A stretch of 13,672 nucleotides of DNA from Peptostreptococcaceae bacterium (GCA_013619035.1 JABXKX010000303.1:1-13672), one strand, 5' to 3'. Counted from the stretch's first letter, positions 1-7,916 are shown. The notes: generated from the sequence alone by a model not told the origin. Made by a program: numbers and translations.

Positions 1-824
1 ATTTCATCAAAAATATAAACTTCTTTTTTAATGGAATCAGCAATAATATCTTCTGTTACAATTTCAAAAGTTAATGTTTCTATAGCATCACCTTTAGTAT
101 TACTGATAATTAAATCATACATACCAGGTGTGATATCTTGAACTGTATGCTCAAAATATGGGAATGAAGGATCTACAACCATTTCTTGTTGATCAACTAC
201 AACCGTTTCAAATAATTTGTTGTATTTGTTTTCCCATTTTATATACTCACTAAGTGCTTCATTGTAGAAATTAGAAATTTCTTCATAATAAGCATAATCT
301 TCAATTTCTTCTTCAGATAACTTATATAGTGGGTCATAAAGTGATGCTGATTCATCCAATAAAGATGGACTTCCAGCAATCGCACTTTTAGCAGCTTCGA
401 AATCAACTTTAAGAATGTCTAGATCAGCTTCAGCTATCTGATAAGCTGAGAAAATTTCTTCTTTTGTTAATTCAACAATAGTTACTTCAGCTAAAGATAC
501 TTTTTCTTCAACAGCTTCTTCAATTGACTCAGCTGCTACCAGAGGAATCATTTCAATAAATTCAGGATCTTCTACTTCTTCTTCAAAAGTAAATACAGGT
601 GTTTCTTTTTTTATCATAGATACTAAAAGAGTATCATCCGACTGAACATATATAGAAATAAACAGCGCGTCATTTAATATTGTTTTACCTGACTCACCGA
701 CTTCTGGACTGATAATGTGTACATAATCTTCTTCTGTCGTTTCTTCATCGTTAGCGAATGATATCATATTTAATGATAATGCAATTACTAAGATAAGAAC
801 AACAAACATGTATTTCTTTAACAT
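1..824 (-). CDS. secreted acidic protein of unknown function, C-terminus cut off by window edge
   Basis: This frame stays open from an ATG at 824 to the left edge, so about 274 residues are visible and the C-terminus is missing. A good ribosome binding site (AAGGAG at 830-835) lies 5 bases before the ATG. Residues 1 to about 24 form a signal peptide: MLKK, a hydrophobic stretch, then SFA-ND as the likely cleavage point. The mature part is strongly acidic, with many Glu and Asp. It begins with a segment (VHIISPEVGES, then a hydrophobic strand) that looks like a beta-sandwich edge. A helical, Glu-rich middle follows, and then a second beta-rich stretch with PGMYDLIIS. I do not recognise a named family. 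It follows walK on the same strand with a 69-base gap, in the place where Bacillus has walH/walI, but it resembles neither. A WalR box and TATAAT precede it, which suggests a wall-linked, WalR-controlled exported protein (inference). Confidence 0.8.
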   Translation of the reverse strand, partial: MLKKYMFVVLILVIALSLNMISFANDEETTEEDYVHIISPEVGESGKTILNDALFISIYVQSDDTLLVSMIKKETPVFTFEEEVEDPEFIEMIPLVAAESIEEAVEEKVSLAEVTIVELTKEEIFSAYQIAEADLDILKVDFEAAKSAIAGSPSLLDESASLYDPLYKLSEEEIEDYAYYEEISNFYNEALSEYIKWENKYNKLFETVVVDQQEMVVDPSFPYFEHTVQDITPGMYDLIISNTKGDAIETLTFEIVTEDIIADSIKKEVYIFDE

Positions 825-854
825 GGTCGCTCCTTCCGCGAATTTAGTAATTTC

Positions 855-887
855 ATTATACACAAATATTATTACAGCCGTATTACA
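855..887 (-). promoter_or_regulatory. WalR box and -10 element upstream of the secreted protein gene
   Basis: On the minus strand, 887-871 reads TGTAATACGGCTGTAAT. This fits the published WalR/YycF consensus TGTWAH-N5-TGTWAH at every fixed position. The half-sites belong to a longer direct repeat, GCTGTAATA twice with an 11-base period (870-878 and 881-889 on the plus strand). Ten bases downstream is a perfect -10, TATAAT (860-855). No good -35 hexamer exists at the right distance; the box occupies that place. This is the usual arrangement for OmpR/PhoB-family activators, so activation is more likely than repression (inference). The box lies between the walK stop and the next gene. Confidence 0.75.
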
Positions 888-893
888 GCGTTT

Positions 894-2693
894 TTAAAAG
901 CCTGTTACATCCATCGGAATACTAATAACAATCACAGTACCTTTTCCAAATTCACTTTCAATCTCAATACTACCTTCATGTCCATGAACAATTTCCTTTG
1001 CAATCGATAAACCAAGACCTGTCCCCCCCATGTTACGGGTACGGGCTTTATCTACTCGATAAAAACGATCAAAAATACTTGGAAGATCATCACTTGGTAT
1101 ACCAATACCATTGTCTTTTACTCTAACGATAGCTCGATCATCTCTTTCCATCACTTGTATATCAACAAAACCATTTTCAGGTGTATATTTAATTGCATTG
1201 GATATAATATTAATCACAACTTGTTCCATTCGATGTAAATCAAACAAACCAACCAATTGCTCTTGAGTTGTAATCATCTTTATAGTAATATTTTTTTTCC
1301 TTGCTGACATCATCAATTGGTTGACACATTTTCTTGCCAAATCAACATAATCATTGTATTCTTTGTAGAATGTTATTTTATGTGAATCAAAGTTTGATAA
1401 TTGTAGTAAATCCCTTACCAAACGTGTCATTCTCTCTGCTTCAGAATCAATGACCTTTAAAAATTGTTTCTGAGTCTCTGGATCATCCACATACCCATCC
1501 ATCAAGGTTTCTGTATAGCTCTTGATACTTGTTAACGGTGTTTTAAGTTCATGTGAGACATTTGCAACAAAGTCTCTTCTCATAGAATCCAGCTTTTCAG
1601 CATCCGTTACATCTTGAAGAACATAAACTATACCAGTTTTTTCATCTTGATCATTCACATATGGGGCATAATTAAACTTCACAATAGAATCTTCTATAGT
1701 GATCAGTTGCGTCCCTACCCAATCTTCAACCTCTGTGGTGATTTGGTTGTATGTTAAAGATGATGAAATGGGTTCAATTAATTTATCAAAGTCTGTTTCG
1801 AAATAACCCTCTGTGCCAAAGTTTAAAAGTTCTATTGCTTTCGGATTCATCAAAATGATATGATGATGATTATCCACTGCAATAACACCATCTGTCATAT
1901 GATTGACAATGGCTTCTACTTTTGTTTTTTCTAAAGAGATTTCTCTCAAACTTTTTTTAAGTTTTCTTGTTAAGAAGTTAAATGTTTCTGATAGTTCACC
2001 TATCTCATCATTTGATTTAACCTGTACATAATGCTCAAAATTACCTTTAGACATCAAAACAGCTTTTCTTGTAATATCTTTAATCGGATCTGATATACTC
2101 TTAGAAATAATAAATCCAAGTACAATCGTTGCTAAAGATGAAGCAATAATAACACGTATGATAATTTCTTTAATCTTATTCACCGTTAAATCAACTGAAG
2201 ATAAGTCTCTTCTTAAAAAAAGAATACCTGTATTTTCACCAATATCAAGGTTTGTAATGGGATAGACCTGCACCATCGCTCGGTTATCATTAATATCTTT
2301 AATGACTAGTTCTTGCTTCTTTTGCTCTTGCCTAGCTTTGATCATTAAATTGATTGAATCTTCATCTTTTAAGAAACTCGAATCACCAACACCAGTTGTT
2401 GCTATAACATCATTACGATTGTCATCAATAACCCATACTTCTTCATCGATGCCAAAACCTGCACGGTTGTAATCTTCAATAATATTAAGAACGAGTTCTT
2501 TATTTTGAGATAGTTCTGTAAGATCTTGAAGTTCAGGCATTAAAACTTCTCTGACCCCTTCAAGTTCTTGACTGGCTTTACTGATGTGAAGATCATCTAT
2601 TTCTTTAATAATGAATATTCCTGCAACGAGCATGGCAATCAAAACCAATATAAAGTAGATGGTTACAAATTTCCACCGAATGCTCTTGAACAT
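894..2693 (-). CDS. walK: WalK sensor histidine kinase (YycG family)
   Basis: Membrane sensor kinase of the WalKR system that controls cell-wall metabolism. The 599 residues show a first membrane helix (about 10-30), an extracellular sensor region (about 31-175), a second helix (about 177-197), HAMP (about 198-250), PAS (about 255-365), HisKA with the phospho-acceptor His381 (NVSHELKTP), and HATPase_c with N-box Asn495/Asn499, G1 DNGIGIP (527-533) and G2 GGTGLGLSIAKE (556-567). Length and domain order fit WalK. The start codon overlaps the walR stop (TAATG) and AGGAGG precedes it, so translation is coupled. In the PAS domain the residue matching the Zn-binding His of S. aureus WalK appears to be Gln360 (recalled numbering). 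Seven consecutive C (1023-1029) encode part of the G2 box. No walH, walI or walJ follows in this window. Confidence 0.93.
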   Translation of the reverse strand: MFKSIRWKFVTIYFILVLIAMLVAGIFIIKEIDDLHISKASQELEGVREVLMPELQDLTELSQNKELVLNIIEDYNRAGFGIDEEVWVIDDNRNDVIATTGVGDSSFLKDEDSINLMIKARQEQKKQELVIKDINDNRAMVQVYPITNLDIGENTGILFLRRDLSSVDLTVNKIKEIIIRVIIASSLATIVLGFIISKSISDPIKDITRKAVLMSKGNFEHYVQVKSNDEIGELSETFNFLTRKLKKSLREISLEKTKVEAIVNHMTDGVIAVDNHHHIILMNPKAIELLNFGTEGYFETDFDKLIEPISSSLTYNQITTEVEDWVGTQLITIEDSIVKFNYAPYVNDQDEKTGIVYVLQDVTDAEKLDSMRRDFVANVSHELKTPLTSIKSYTETLMDGYVDDPETQKQFLKVIDSEAERMTRLVRDLLQLSNFDSHKITFYKEYNDYVDLARKCVNQLMMSARKKNITIKMITTQEQLVGLFDLHRMEQVVINIISNAIKYTPENGFVDIQVMERDDRAIVRVKDNGIGIPSDDLPSIFDRFYRVDKARTRNMGGTGLGLSIAKEIVHGHEGSIEIESEFGKGTVIVISIPMDVTGF

Positions 2694-3391
2694 TAAATCC
2701 TCCTAAAGTAGTATCCAACACCACGTTTTGTCATGATGAACTTTGGACTACTTGAATCATCCTCAATTTTTTCTCTTAATCTTCTAATGGTTACATCTAC
2801 TGTACGAATATCACCAAAATACTCATATCCCCAAACATCTTTTAAAAGTTGTTCACGTGTGAATATTTGATTTTCTTGTGTTGCTAAAAACTTTAACAAT
2901 TCATATTCTCTAAGTGTTAATTCGATGACATCGTCATCTTTCTTAACTTCATAACGCTCTAAGTCTATTGTCAAATTACCAGATTCAATTTGAACCGATT
3001 TAACAGATGATGTATCTAAGTTATCAATATCAACACGTCTGATATTTGCCTTAACTCTAGCAAGTAACTCTCTCATCCCAAATGGTTTTGTAATATAATC
3101 ATCTGCACCCAATTCTAAACCGAGTACTTTATCTACTTCTTCTTCTTTTGCCGTCAACATAATAATTGGCGTATTAAAAGATTCTCTTATTTTACGACAG
3201 ACTTGGAAGCCATCTAATTTTGGTAACATAACATCTAATAAAATAAGATCGGGTTGAATCAGATATACTTTCTTAAGTGCTTCATCACCATCTTCAGCTA
3301 CTTCTACATCGTATCCGTCTTTTAATAGGTTGAATTTAATTATATCAGAAATTGCTTTTTCATCGTCTACTACCAATACTTTTTTTCTCAT
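2693..3391 (-). CDS. walR: WalR response regulator (OmpR/PhoB family)
   Basis: DNA-binding partner of WalK, 232 residues. The receiver domain (1 to about 120) has the acidic pair Asp9/Asp10, phospho-acceptor Asp53 (LLDVMLP), Thr80 and Lys102 (TKPFG). The C-terminal winged helix (about 135-230) has the LTLREYELLKFLA and TVDVTIRRLREKIE segments and ends in TKRGVGYYF, all typical of the OmpR class and very like YycF/WalR. The start ATG is preceded by AAGGAGGG (3396-3403) at 5-base spacing. It lies 1 base over walK and downstream of an M23 peptidase gene, in the same direction. A matching WalR box lies just after walK, so the regulator probably controls its own neighbourhood. WalR is the best call because of the walK partner and the gene order. 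Confidence 0.93.
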   Translation of the reverse strand: MRKKVLVVDDEKAISDIIKFNLLKDGYDVEVAEDGDEALKKVYLIQPDLILLDVMLPKLDGFQVCRKIRESFNTPIIMLTAKEEEVDKVLGLELGADDYITKPFGMRELLARVKANIRRVDIDNLDTSSVKSVQIESGNLTIDLERYEVKKDDDVIELTLREYELLKFLATQENQIFTREQLLKDVWGYEYFGDIRTVDVTIRRLREKIEDDSSSPKFIMTKRGVGYYFRRI

Positions 3392-3411
3392 AAAACCCTC
3401 CTTATACCCAT

Positions 3412-3440
3412 AGTTTAAAAATTAATTCTCCGTAAGTAAA
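3412..3440 (-). promoter_or_regulatory. possible walR promoter (weak)
   Basis: The roughly 80-base gap between the M23 terminator and walR should hold a promoter. The best pair seen on the minus strand is TTTACT (3440-3435), 17 bases, TAAACT (3417-3412), each matching 4 of 6 consensus positions. It would start the RNA almost at the ribosome binding site. A second weak pair, GTGACA (3461-3456) with TACTTA, is possible. No WalR box is visible here. Confidence 0.25.
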
Positions 3441-3476
3441 GCGTTCTTAAGCTTTTGTCACGATTTTGTCTTTTAA

Positions 3477-3508
3477 ATAAAAAAGAAAGGCACAATTTAA
3501 CTTGTGCC
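3477..3508 (-). terminator. intrinsic terminator after the M23 peptidase gene
   Basis: On the minus strand GGCACAA (3508-3502), a 6-base loop, and TTGTGCC (3495-3489) form a 7-bp stem followed by TTTCTTTTTT. The stem begins at the last base of the M23 stop codon. It separates the peptidase gene from walR, so walRK probably has its own promoter. Confidence 0.85.
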
Positions 3509-5160
3509 TAATAGTTTACATATTTTTTTGGATTTACAGGATTATTATTAATTCTAATCTCGAAGTGTAAATGCGGTCCTGTAGATCTTCCAGTATTACC
3601 ACTATAAGCAATCAGCTGACCTTTGTGTACTTTTTCACCTGATGATACCAATAATTTTGAATTATGTGCATAACGCGTTTCTTTATTTGCACCATGATTG
3701 ATCATAATCAGTTTGCCATAAGTGCCCTTATAACCTGAGTAAGTTACAATACCACCATCAGCAGCAACAACATCTGTACCTGATGGAATACCAATATCAA
3801 TACCATTATGATAGCCTAGAGATCTACTTCCAAAGTTTGAAGTAATGTAACCTCTTGATGTTGGGTTTTGATAGGTACCAGTTCCAATCTTTGGTGGTGC
3901 AGGTCTTGTACCTTCATAAACAATTTGTTCAACGGGTTGTGTAATAACGGTTTGATCCAATACTTTTTCACCTAGAAGTTTACCATTTTCCATATAAACT
4001 TCTAGAACAACTTCTGCTTCACCAGGGATACCTGTTTGCTTCGTTTTGTACTCACCTTGGTAATACTTATCAGTCTTAACATTTTCTCCACGACCATATG
4101 GTACGGGATCAATTCTTTCAACTTTTGAAATTGTAACAATATTAATAATTGGTTCTGCAACAATCAAACTCAGTTCCGTATCAATCTGTAATCTTTTTTC
4201 GTCAATACCAGGATTGGCATCTATTAAATCTTGAACATTTAATCCATAATCTTCTGCTATTACCCAGAAGTTTTCACCTGATTTAACAGTATGAATACGT
4301 TGTTCATTTGTACCTTTCACGATATATTCTAAAATTTCCTCGGCTGTTTGGAAACCATTACAATCAAATATATCTCTTTTAACTTTAGCAACTTCAATAC
4401 TCTCTCTAAAAATAACACGTTCTTCAACGGCACCTTCAGCAAGATATTGAGCTTTTAAAGTCTCTAAAACATCATTTGCTTCTTCTTCCGATTGGAAATA
4501 AGCAACTTCTTTATTATCAACAATAATTGCAAACATATCCATACCAAGCATCATTGATTTCTCAATAGGATCATACACTGGTTTTTCTTTCAAAACTTCC
4601 AACGAAATTCTTTCGCCAGAAATATTTGCGGCTGAAATAACATCGATAGATGGCTGAACCGCTGCATTTGCAACTTCCGCAGTACTCTCTTCTTCTATTT
4701 CAGTCTGAACTTCAGTAGAGTCAACTAATGTCTCTTCTAAATTCACGACTGCAGTTTCTTTATCTGTATTTGGGATGTTTCCTACTTCAGATTCTACATC
4801 ATCCATAAATGATGTCTGTTCTTCTTCTAGATTAATGCTTACTGTAGATGTACTCGCTTCCGATTTCGTTGGTGGATTTACAACAGTGAAATAGCCAATT
4901 GCAATAATTGCTGTCATAGATAAAGCAAAAATAATGCCTTTCTTATGATTCAACATACTAGACTTTCCTTTACTCATAAATGATGAGACTTCAAGTTGCT
5001 TGAACTTTTGCATCAATTCAATAAAAAAAGTCTTAACCGGTTCAAAAGATACTTTTTGAGTTATTTTTTGAAACCAATTTAATGACTGTTGTTTTTTTCG
5101 ACTGCTATTCTTCTTCTTATTATGCGAGTTATGCGAGTTTTTCTTTCTTTTTTTACTCAT
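3508..5160 (-). CDS. membrane-anchored M23 metallopeptidase with LysM and G5 domains
   Basis: Likely a peptidoglycan endopeptidase working outside the membrane, 550 residues. The N-terminus is a very basic Lys/Asn/Ser-rich cytoplasmic segment (1-74), then one membrane helix (about 75-94) and an acidic linker (about 100-165). A LysM domain follows at about 289-334 (HTVKSGENFWVIAEDYG) and a G5 domain at about 341-417 (PYGRGENVKTD to VYEGTRP). The M23/LytM domain is at about 437-550. The zinc and catalytic residues are all present: His451 and Asp455 (YHNGIDIG), His499 (YAHNSKL), and His530/His532 (GPHLHFE). The start has ACTCCT (5168-5173; AGGAGT on the coding strand) 7 bases away. It sits directly upstream of walR with its own terminator between. 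Wall hydrolases are the classic WalR targets, but I see no WalR box before this gene. Confidence 0.9.
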   Translation of the reverse strand: MSKKRKKNSHNSHNKKKNSSRKKQQSLNWFQKITQKVSFEPVKTFFIELMQKFKQLEVSSFMSKGKSSMLNHKKGIIFALSMTAIIAIGYFTVVNPPTKSEASTSTVSINLEEEQTSFMDDVESEVGNIPNTDKETAVVNLEETLVDSTEVQTEIEEESTAEVANAAVQPSIDVISAANISGERISLEVLKEKPVYDPIEKSMMLGMDMFAIIVDNKEVAYFQSEEEANDVLETLKAQYLAEGAVEERVIFRESIEVAKVKRDIFDCNGFQTAEEILEYIVKGTNEQRIHTVKSGENFWVIAEDYGLNVQDLIDANPGIDEKRLQIDTELSLIVAEPIINIVTISKVERIDPVPYGRGENVKTDKYYQGEYKTKQTGIPGEAEVVLEVYMENGKLLGEKVLDQTVITQPVEQIVYEGTRPAPPKIGTGTYQNPTSRGYITSNFGSRSLGYHNGIDIGIPSGTDVVAADGGIVTYSGYKGTYGKLIMINHGANKETRYAHNSKLLVSSGEKVHKGQLIAYSGNTGRSTGPHLHFEIRINNNPVNPKKYVNY

Positions 5161-5202
5161 AAAATATACTCCTAATAGCCCTAGTTAGTCTTTAACATAT
5201 CC

Positions 5203-5211
5203 AGTATATCA
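5203..5211 (-). promoter_or_regulatory. extended -10 promoter of the M23 peptidase gene
   Basis: On the minus strand TGATATACT (5211-5203) is an extended -10 (TGn plus TATACT). The hexamer 17 bases upstream is TTTAAA, 4 of 6 against the -35 consensus. It lies about 42 bases before the ATG, in the 163-base divergent gap shared with the dnaD-like gene. Confidence 0.5.
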
Positions 5212-5281
5212 TAACGAGAATATTTTTTAAAACTTTTTCTTATTAAGTTCCTATGTTATAACAAAAAATCGATACGAGGTA

Positions 5282-5290
5282 TGCTATAAT
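5282..5290 (+). promoter_or_regulatory. extended -10 promoter of the dnaD-dnaC operon
   Basis: TGCTATAAT is a perfect extended -10, 33 bases before the ATG. The -35 region is poor and is partly covered by a perfect 10-bp palindrome, TGTTATAACA (5254-5263). That palindrome could be an operator or chance in AT-rich DNA. Confidence 0.6.
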
Positions 5291-5323
5291 AAATCTAACA
5301 TATTAAATAAGGAAAGGGTAATT

Positions 5324-6346
5324 ATGAGCTTTTATAGACAGAAAACAGATTTAGATTTAGGCGAAACTGCCATTGAAAATGTATTTATTAATGACTTTAT
5401 GCCAATGGCAAATGGCACGGCAGTTAAAGTGTACTTGTTTGGATTTAAATGCAGTCACGAAGTAAATTCTAGAAAAGAGATTACCCACGATACTATTGCA
5501 AAACATCTCAATATACCTCTAGATGATGTCTTGAGATCTTGGGATTTTTGGGAAGAAAAGGGTATTGTAAGAAAAATTACAAATACCGAAAGTTATGACA
5601 TCGAATTTTTATCACTTAGACAACTTCTTGCAGCAGGTTTATACAAAAACAAAACATCAACTCCGGTTGTTTCTAAGTCTAATATTAGTCTATTAGAAGC
5701 CAGTAAAAATCCTGAAATCAAAAAAATGTTCTACCAAATAGATCAGATTATGAGACGCCAACTGGTGCCTAACGAGAGAAATATTGTTCTTGATTGGATT
5801 TATGAGCAAAATATTGATTTGGAGGTTATTATCCGCGCCTTCACGTATTGTGTAGAAGACCGCGGTGTTAAACATATCAATTATATTGCTTCTGTTGTTC
5901 GAGGATGGCAGGATCAAGGTATTTTAACTATCAAAGATTTAGATGATCATTTTGCGAAAAGTCAGTCTCATTACAATCATTATAAAGCTGTATATCGTAC
6001 ACTCGGATATGCAAACAAACTGCCATCTGCTGGTGATAAAGAGATTATTGATATTTGGTTAGATGACTTTAAATTGGAGATGGATTTTATCACCAAAGTA
6101 TTGACTGAAACCTCAAAGAGAACTTCTAATATCAATATGAATTATATGCATAAAGCTATTGAATCATTGTTTAAACAAAATATAAAAACGATTCCAGAAT
6201 ATGAGAATCATCTCGCAAATCGTTCTAAAACGACAACAACTGTAAATAAGAAAAAAACAGCAACAACCAATAAGTTCCATAATTTTAATCAAAGAGAAAA
6301 GTATTCTAATGATGAGCTTGAAAAGAAGCTTGGTATTAAGAAGTAG
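5324..6346 (+). CDS. DnaD-domain primosomal replication protein
   Basis: Probable helicase-loading/replication restart factor of the DnaD/DnaB(Bacillus) superfamily, 340 residues. The N-terminal part (about 15-105) looks like the DnaD winged helix. Two C-terminal DnaD-type (DnaB_2) helical domains follow. The first, about 127-205, carries the signature HINYIASVVRGWQDQGI, matching the YxxxIxxxW pattern. The second, about 220-298, carries NYMHKAIESLFKQNI, where the Trp is replaced by Phe. A Lys/Thr-rich linker and a short basic tail (KYSNDELEKKLGIKK) end the protein. GGAAAGG (5311-5317) sits before the ATG. The stop codon is part of the ribosome binding site of the helicase loader gene 8 bases downstream, so the two are made together. 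This is the usual clostridial dnaD-dnaC pair (known context); which Bacillus protein it replaces cannot be told from sequence alone. Confidence 0.87.
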   Translation: MSFYRQKTDLDLGETAIENVFINDFMPMANGTAVKVYLFGFKCSHEVNSRKEITHDTIAKHLNIPLDDVLRSWDFWEEKGIVRKITNTESYDIEFLSLRQLLAAGLYKNKTSTPVVSKSNISLLEASKNPEIKKMFYQIDQIMRRQLVPNERNIVLDWIYEQNIDLEVIIRAFTYCVEDRGVKHINYIASVVRGWQDQGILTIKDLDDHFAKSQSHYNHYKAVYRTLGYANKLPSAGDKEIIDIWLDDFKLEMDFITKVLTETSKRTSNINMNYMHKAIESLFKQNIKTIPEYENHLANRSKTTTTVNKKKTATTNKFHNFNQREKYSNDELEKKLGIKK

Positions 6347-6354
6347 GAGTTGCC

Positions 6355-7332
6355 ATGGAAACCAATCGAGAATTAAAACTAATCTTTCAAAAAAGAAGAG
6401 ATAAAGCTGTTAAGGATCTTGAGGATAGACGTTCAGAAATTTATACCTTTATTCCAAAAATTAAATCCATTGATAAACAGATCAGTAAATTAGGTCTCAA
6501 TATCGCAATGGCTTCTATTAAGAATCCTGATCAAGCAGTTCTCGAAATGAAAGCAATTGAAGAAGAAATTAAAATGTTACAACAAGATAAAGATATCATG
6601 TTAACTGAACATAATATTCCGCGTGATTTTTTAACAATACATTACCAATGTGACAAATGTGACGATACAGGGTTTTTAAAATCTGGTAAACCTTGCTCAT
6701 GTTACAAACAAGAACTGATTAAAACCAGTTATATTCACTCCAATATTACCGATGTATTAGAAAGAGAGAATTTTGATACTTATAATTTAGAAGTGTTTTC
6801 TGATGAATATAATGAAGCCTATAAAAGTTCACCCAAAGCTCATATGATGTCCGTTCTTGCAAACTGTGAATCCTTTGTATATGATTTTCATTTAAAAGAT
6901 CAAAAGAACATGTTGTTCTATGGTCAGACGGGACTTGGTAAAACTTTCTTATGTAACTGTATTGCAAAAGCATTATTGGATAAAGGACATACCGTGTTGT
7001 ATCAAACCGCTTTTAGAATCATCGATACAATCAGTAATTATAGATTTTCTAACAAAAAAACAGATGATATGAGATTTAGATATAATATGTTAATCAATTG
7101 TGATTTGTTGATTATTGACGATCTTGGAACAGAGATGATCAATACATTTTCAACAACAGAACTTTTTAACATCATTAATACCAGATTATTAGAAGATAGA
7201 AAAACCATTATCTCAACTAATTTTACACCTCAGCAATTGGCTGAAACATATTCAGATCGAATTACCTCAAGATTATTTGGGCAATTTGAATTTATACCAT
7301 TTTTCGGAAAGGATTTAAGATGGGAAGTATAG
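6355..7332 (+). CDS. dnaC: AAA+ helicase loader, DnaC/DnaI type
   Basis: ATPase that loads the replicative DnaB helicase on DNA, 325 residues. The N-terminal third is helical and charged (about 1-85, likely coiled coil). It is followed by a zinc-finger-like cluster Cys99-x2-Cys102 and Cys114-x-Cys116 (QCDKCDDTGFL, PCSCY), comparable to the zinc region of B. subtilis DnaI. The AAA+ core has Walker A GQTGLGKT (190-197), Walker B LLIIDDLGTE (251-260), sensor-1 Asn289 (STNFT), and an arginine pair in DRITSR (301-306). TAGGAG formed by the upstream stop serves as ribosome binding site at 8-base spacing. The last 13 bases overlap the start of the pentapeptide-repeat gene. The helicase it would serve is encoded on the other strand at 11021-12346. 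The symbol follows common clostridial annotation; dnaI would be as apt. Confidence 0.9.
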   Translation: METNRELKLIFQKRRDKAVKDLEDRRSEIYTFIPKIKSIDKQISKLGLNIAMASIKNPDQAVLEMKAIEEEIKMLQQDKDIMLTEHNIPRDFLTIHYQCDKCDDTGFLKSGKPCSCYKQELIKTSYIHSNITDVLERENFDTYNLEVFSDEYNEAYKSSPKAHMMSVLANCESFVYDFHLKDQKNMLFYGQTGLGKTFLCNCIAKALLDKGHTVLYQTAFRIIDTISNYRFSNKKTDDMRFRYNMLINCDLLIIDDLGTEMINTFSTTELFNIINTRLLEDRKTIISTNFTPQQLAETYSDRITSRLFGQFEFIPFFGKDLRWEV

Positions 7333-7916
7333 AATCACATAACATGTATGAAAATTTTTATGAAGATGAAATAGAAGATTTGACTGACGTTGAATTTATT
7401 GAATGTGTATTTGATGGTGTTATCTTTGAAGATATCCATATAACGCGTAGTCGTTTTGAAAACTGTAAATTTAAAGGCTGCAAATTCAATGGCTCAGTAT
7501 TTCATGATTCTGCCATAATTAACAGCAGTTTTAGATTTTCTAGATTTTTCTCTACAGACTTTAAGGCTTGTAAGTTAACAGGTTCCAGTTTTATTGATAC
7601 TGATATTTCATTAATCGAAATTGAGGGTGGTGACTGGTCTTATACCGATTTATCACAACAAAATTTTTCGAATAAAACATTCAAAAATGTCGATTTTTCC
7701 GGTAGTGATTTTAGTTTTACTAACTTTCAAAAATCTACAGTAAAAGATTGTTCCTTTGTACAATCTAGAATATACGAAACAAATTTTATTGGGGCAGACA
7801 TCAGAAGCTCTATCTTTGATGGCAATATTGCTCAAATCATTATGCGAAAAACCAAAATTGATTTGGAACAAGCTGTTTTAATTGCAAATGGCCACGGTGG
7901 GAATTATACACCATAA
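7320..7916 (+). CDS. pentapeptide-repeat protein
   Basis: A 198-residue right-handed beta-helix of the pentapeptide-repeat family; function unknown. From Leu21 to Phe166 every fifth residue is Phe, Leu, Ile, Val or Trp without a single slip, giving about 30 repeats in a row (for example FENCKFKGCKFNGSVF at 46-61). Small residues (Ser, Cys, Gly, Thr) are common two positions before or after the central one, as expected for the stacked coils. About 7 to 8 coils of four repeats are predicted. There is no signal peptide or membrane segment, so it should be cytoplasmic. The ATG lies inside the loader gene (13-base overlap), with AAAGGA upstream, indicating translational coupling. Some family members (Qnr, MfpA) mimic DNA and bind gyrase. 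This one lacks any added domain that would show such a role. A later Met (residue 9) could also start it. Confidence 0.88.
   Translation: MGSIESHNMYENFYEDEIEDLTDVEFIECVFDGVIFEDIHITRSRFENCKFKGCKFNGSVFHDSAIINSSFRFSRFFSTDFKACKLTGSSFIDTDISLIEIEGGDWSYTDLSQQNFSNKTFKNVDFSGSDFSFTNFQKSTVKDCSFVQSRIYETNFIGADIRSSIFDGNIAQIIMRKTKIDLEQAVLIANGHGGNYTP
7882..7910 (+). promoter_or_regulatory. possible promoter for the hydroxyacid dehydrogenase gene
   Basis: TTGCAA (7882-7887), 17 bases, TATACA (7905-7910): each box matches 4 of 6 consensus positions. It lies inside the 3' end of the pentapeptide-repeat gene. If used, the RNA would begin at the left edge of the hairpin at 7915-7942. It is the only candidate I see, because the hairpin directly abuts the next ribosome binding site. 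Confidence 0.25.

Noticed and set aside
5161..5323. WalR box upstream of the M23 peptidase gene
   Set aside because: I searched both strands for two TGTWAH half-sites with 5-base spacing and found only single half-sites.
5693..5917. 74-codon frame on the minus strand inside the dnaD-like gene
   Set aside because: Antisense to a well-supported gene, with no recognisable family and no ribosome binding site that I could support.
6746..6973. 75-codon frame on the minus strand inside the helicase loader gene
   Set aside because: Shadow of the AAA+ coding frame; it covers the Walker A region of a clear gene.
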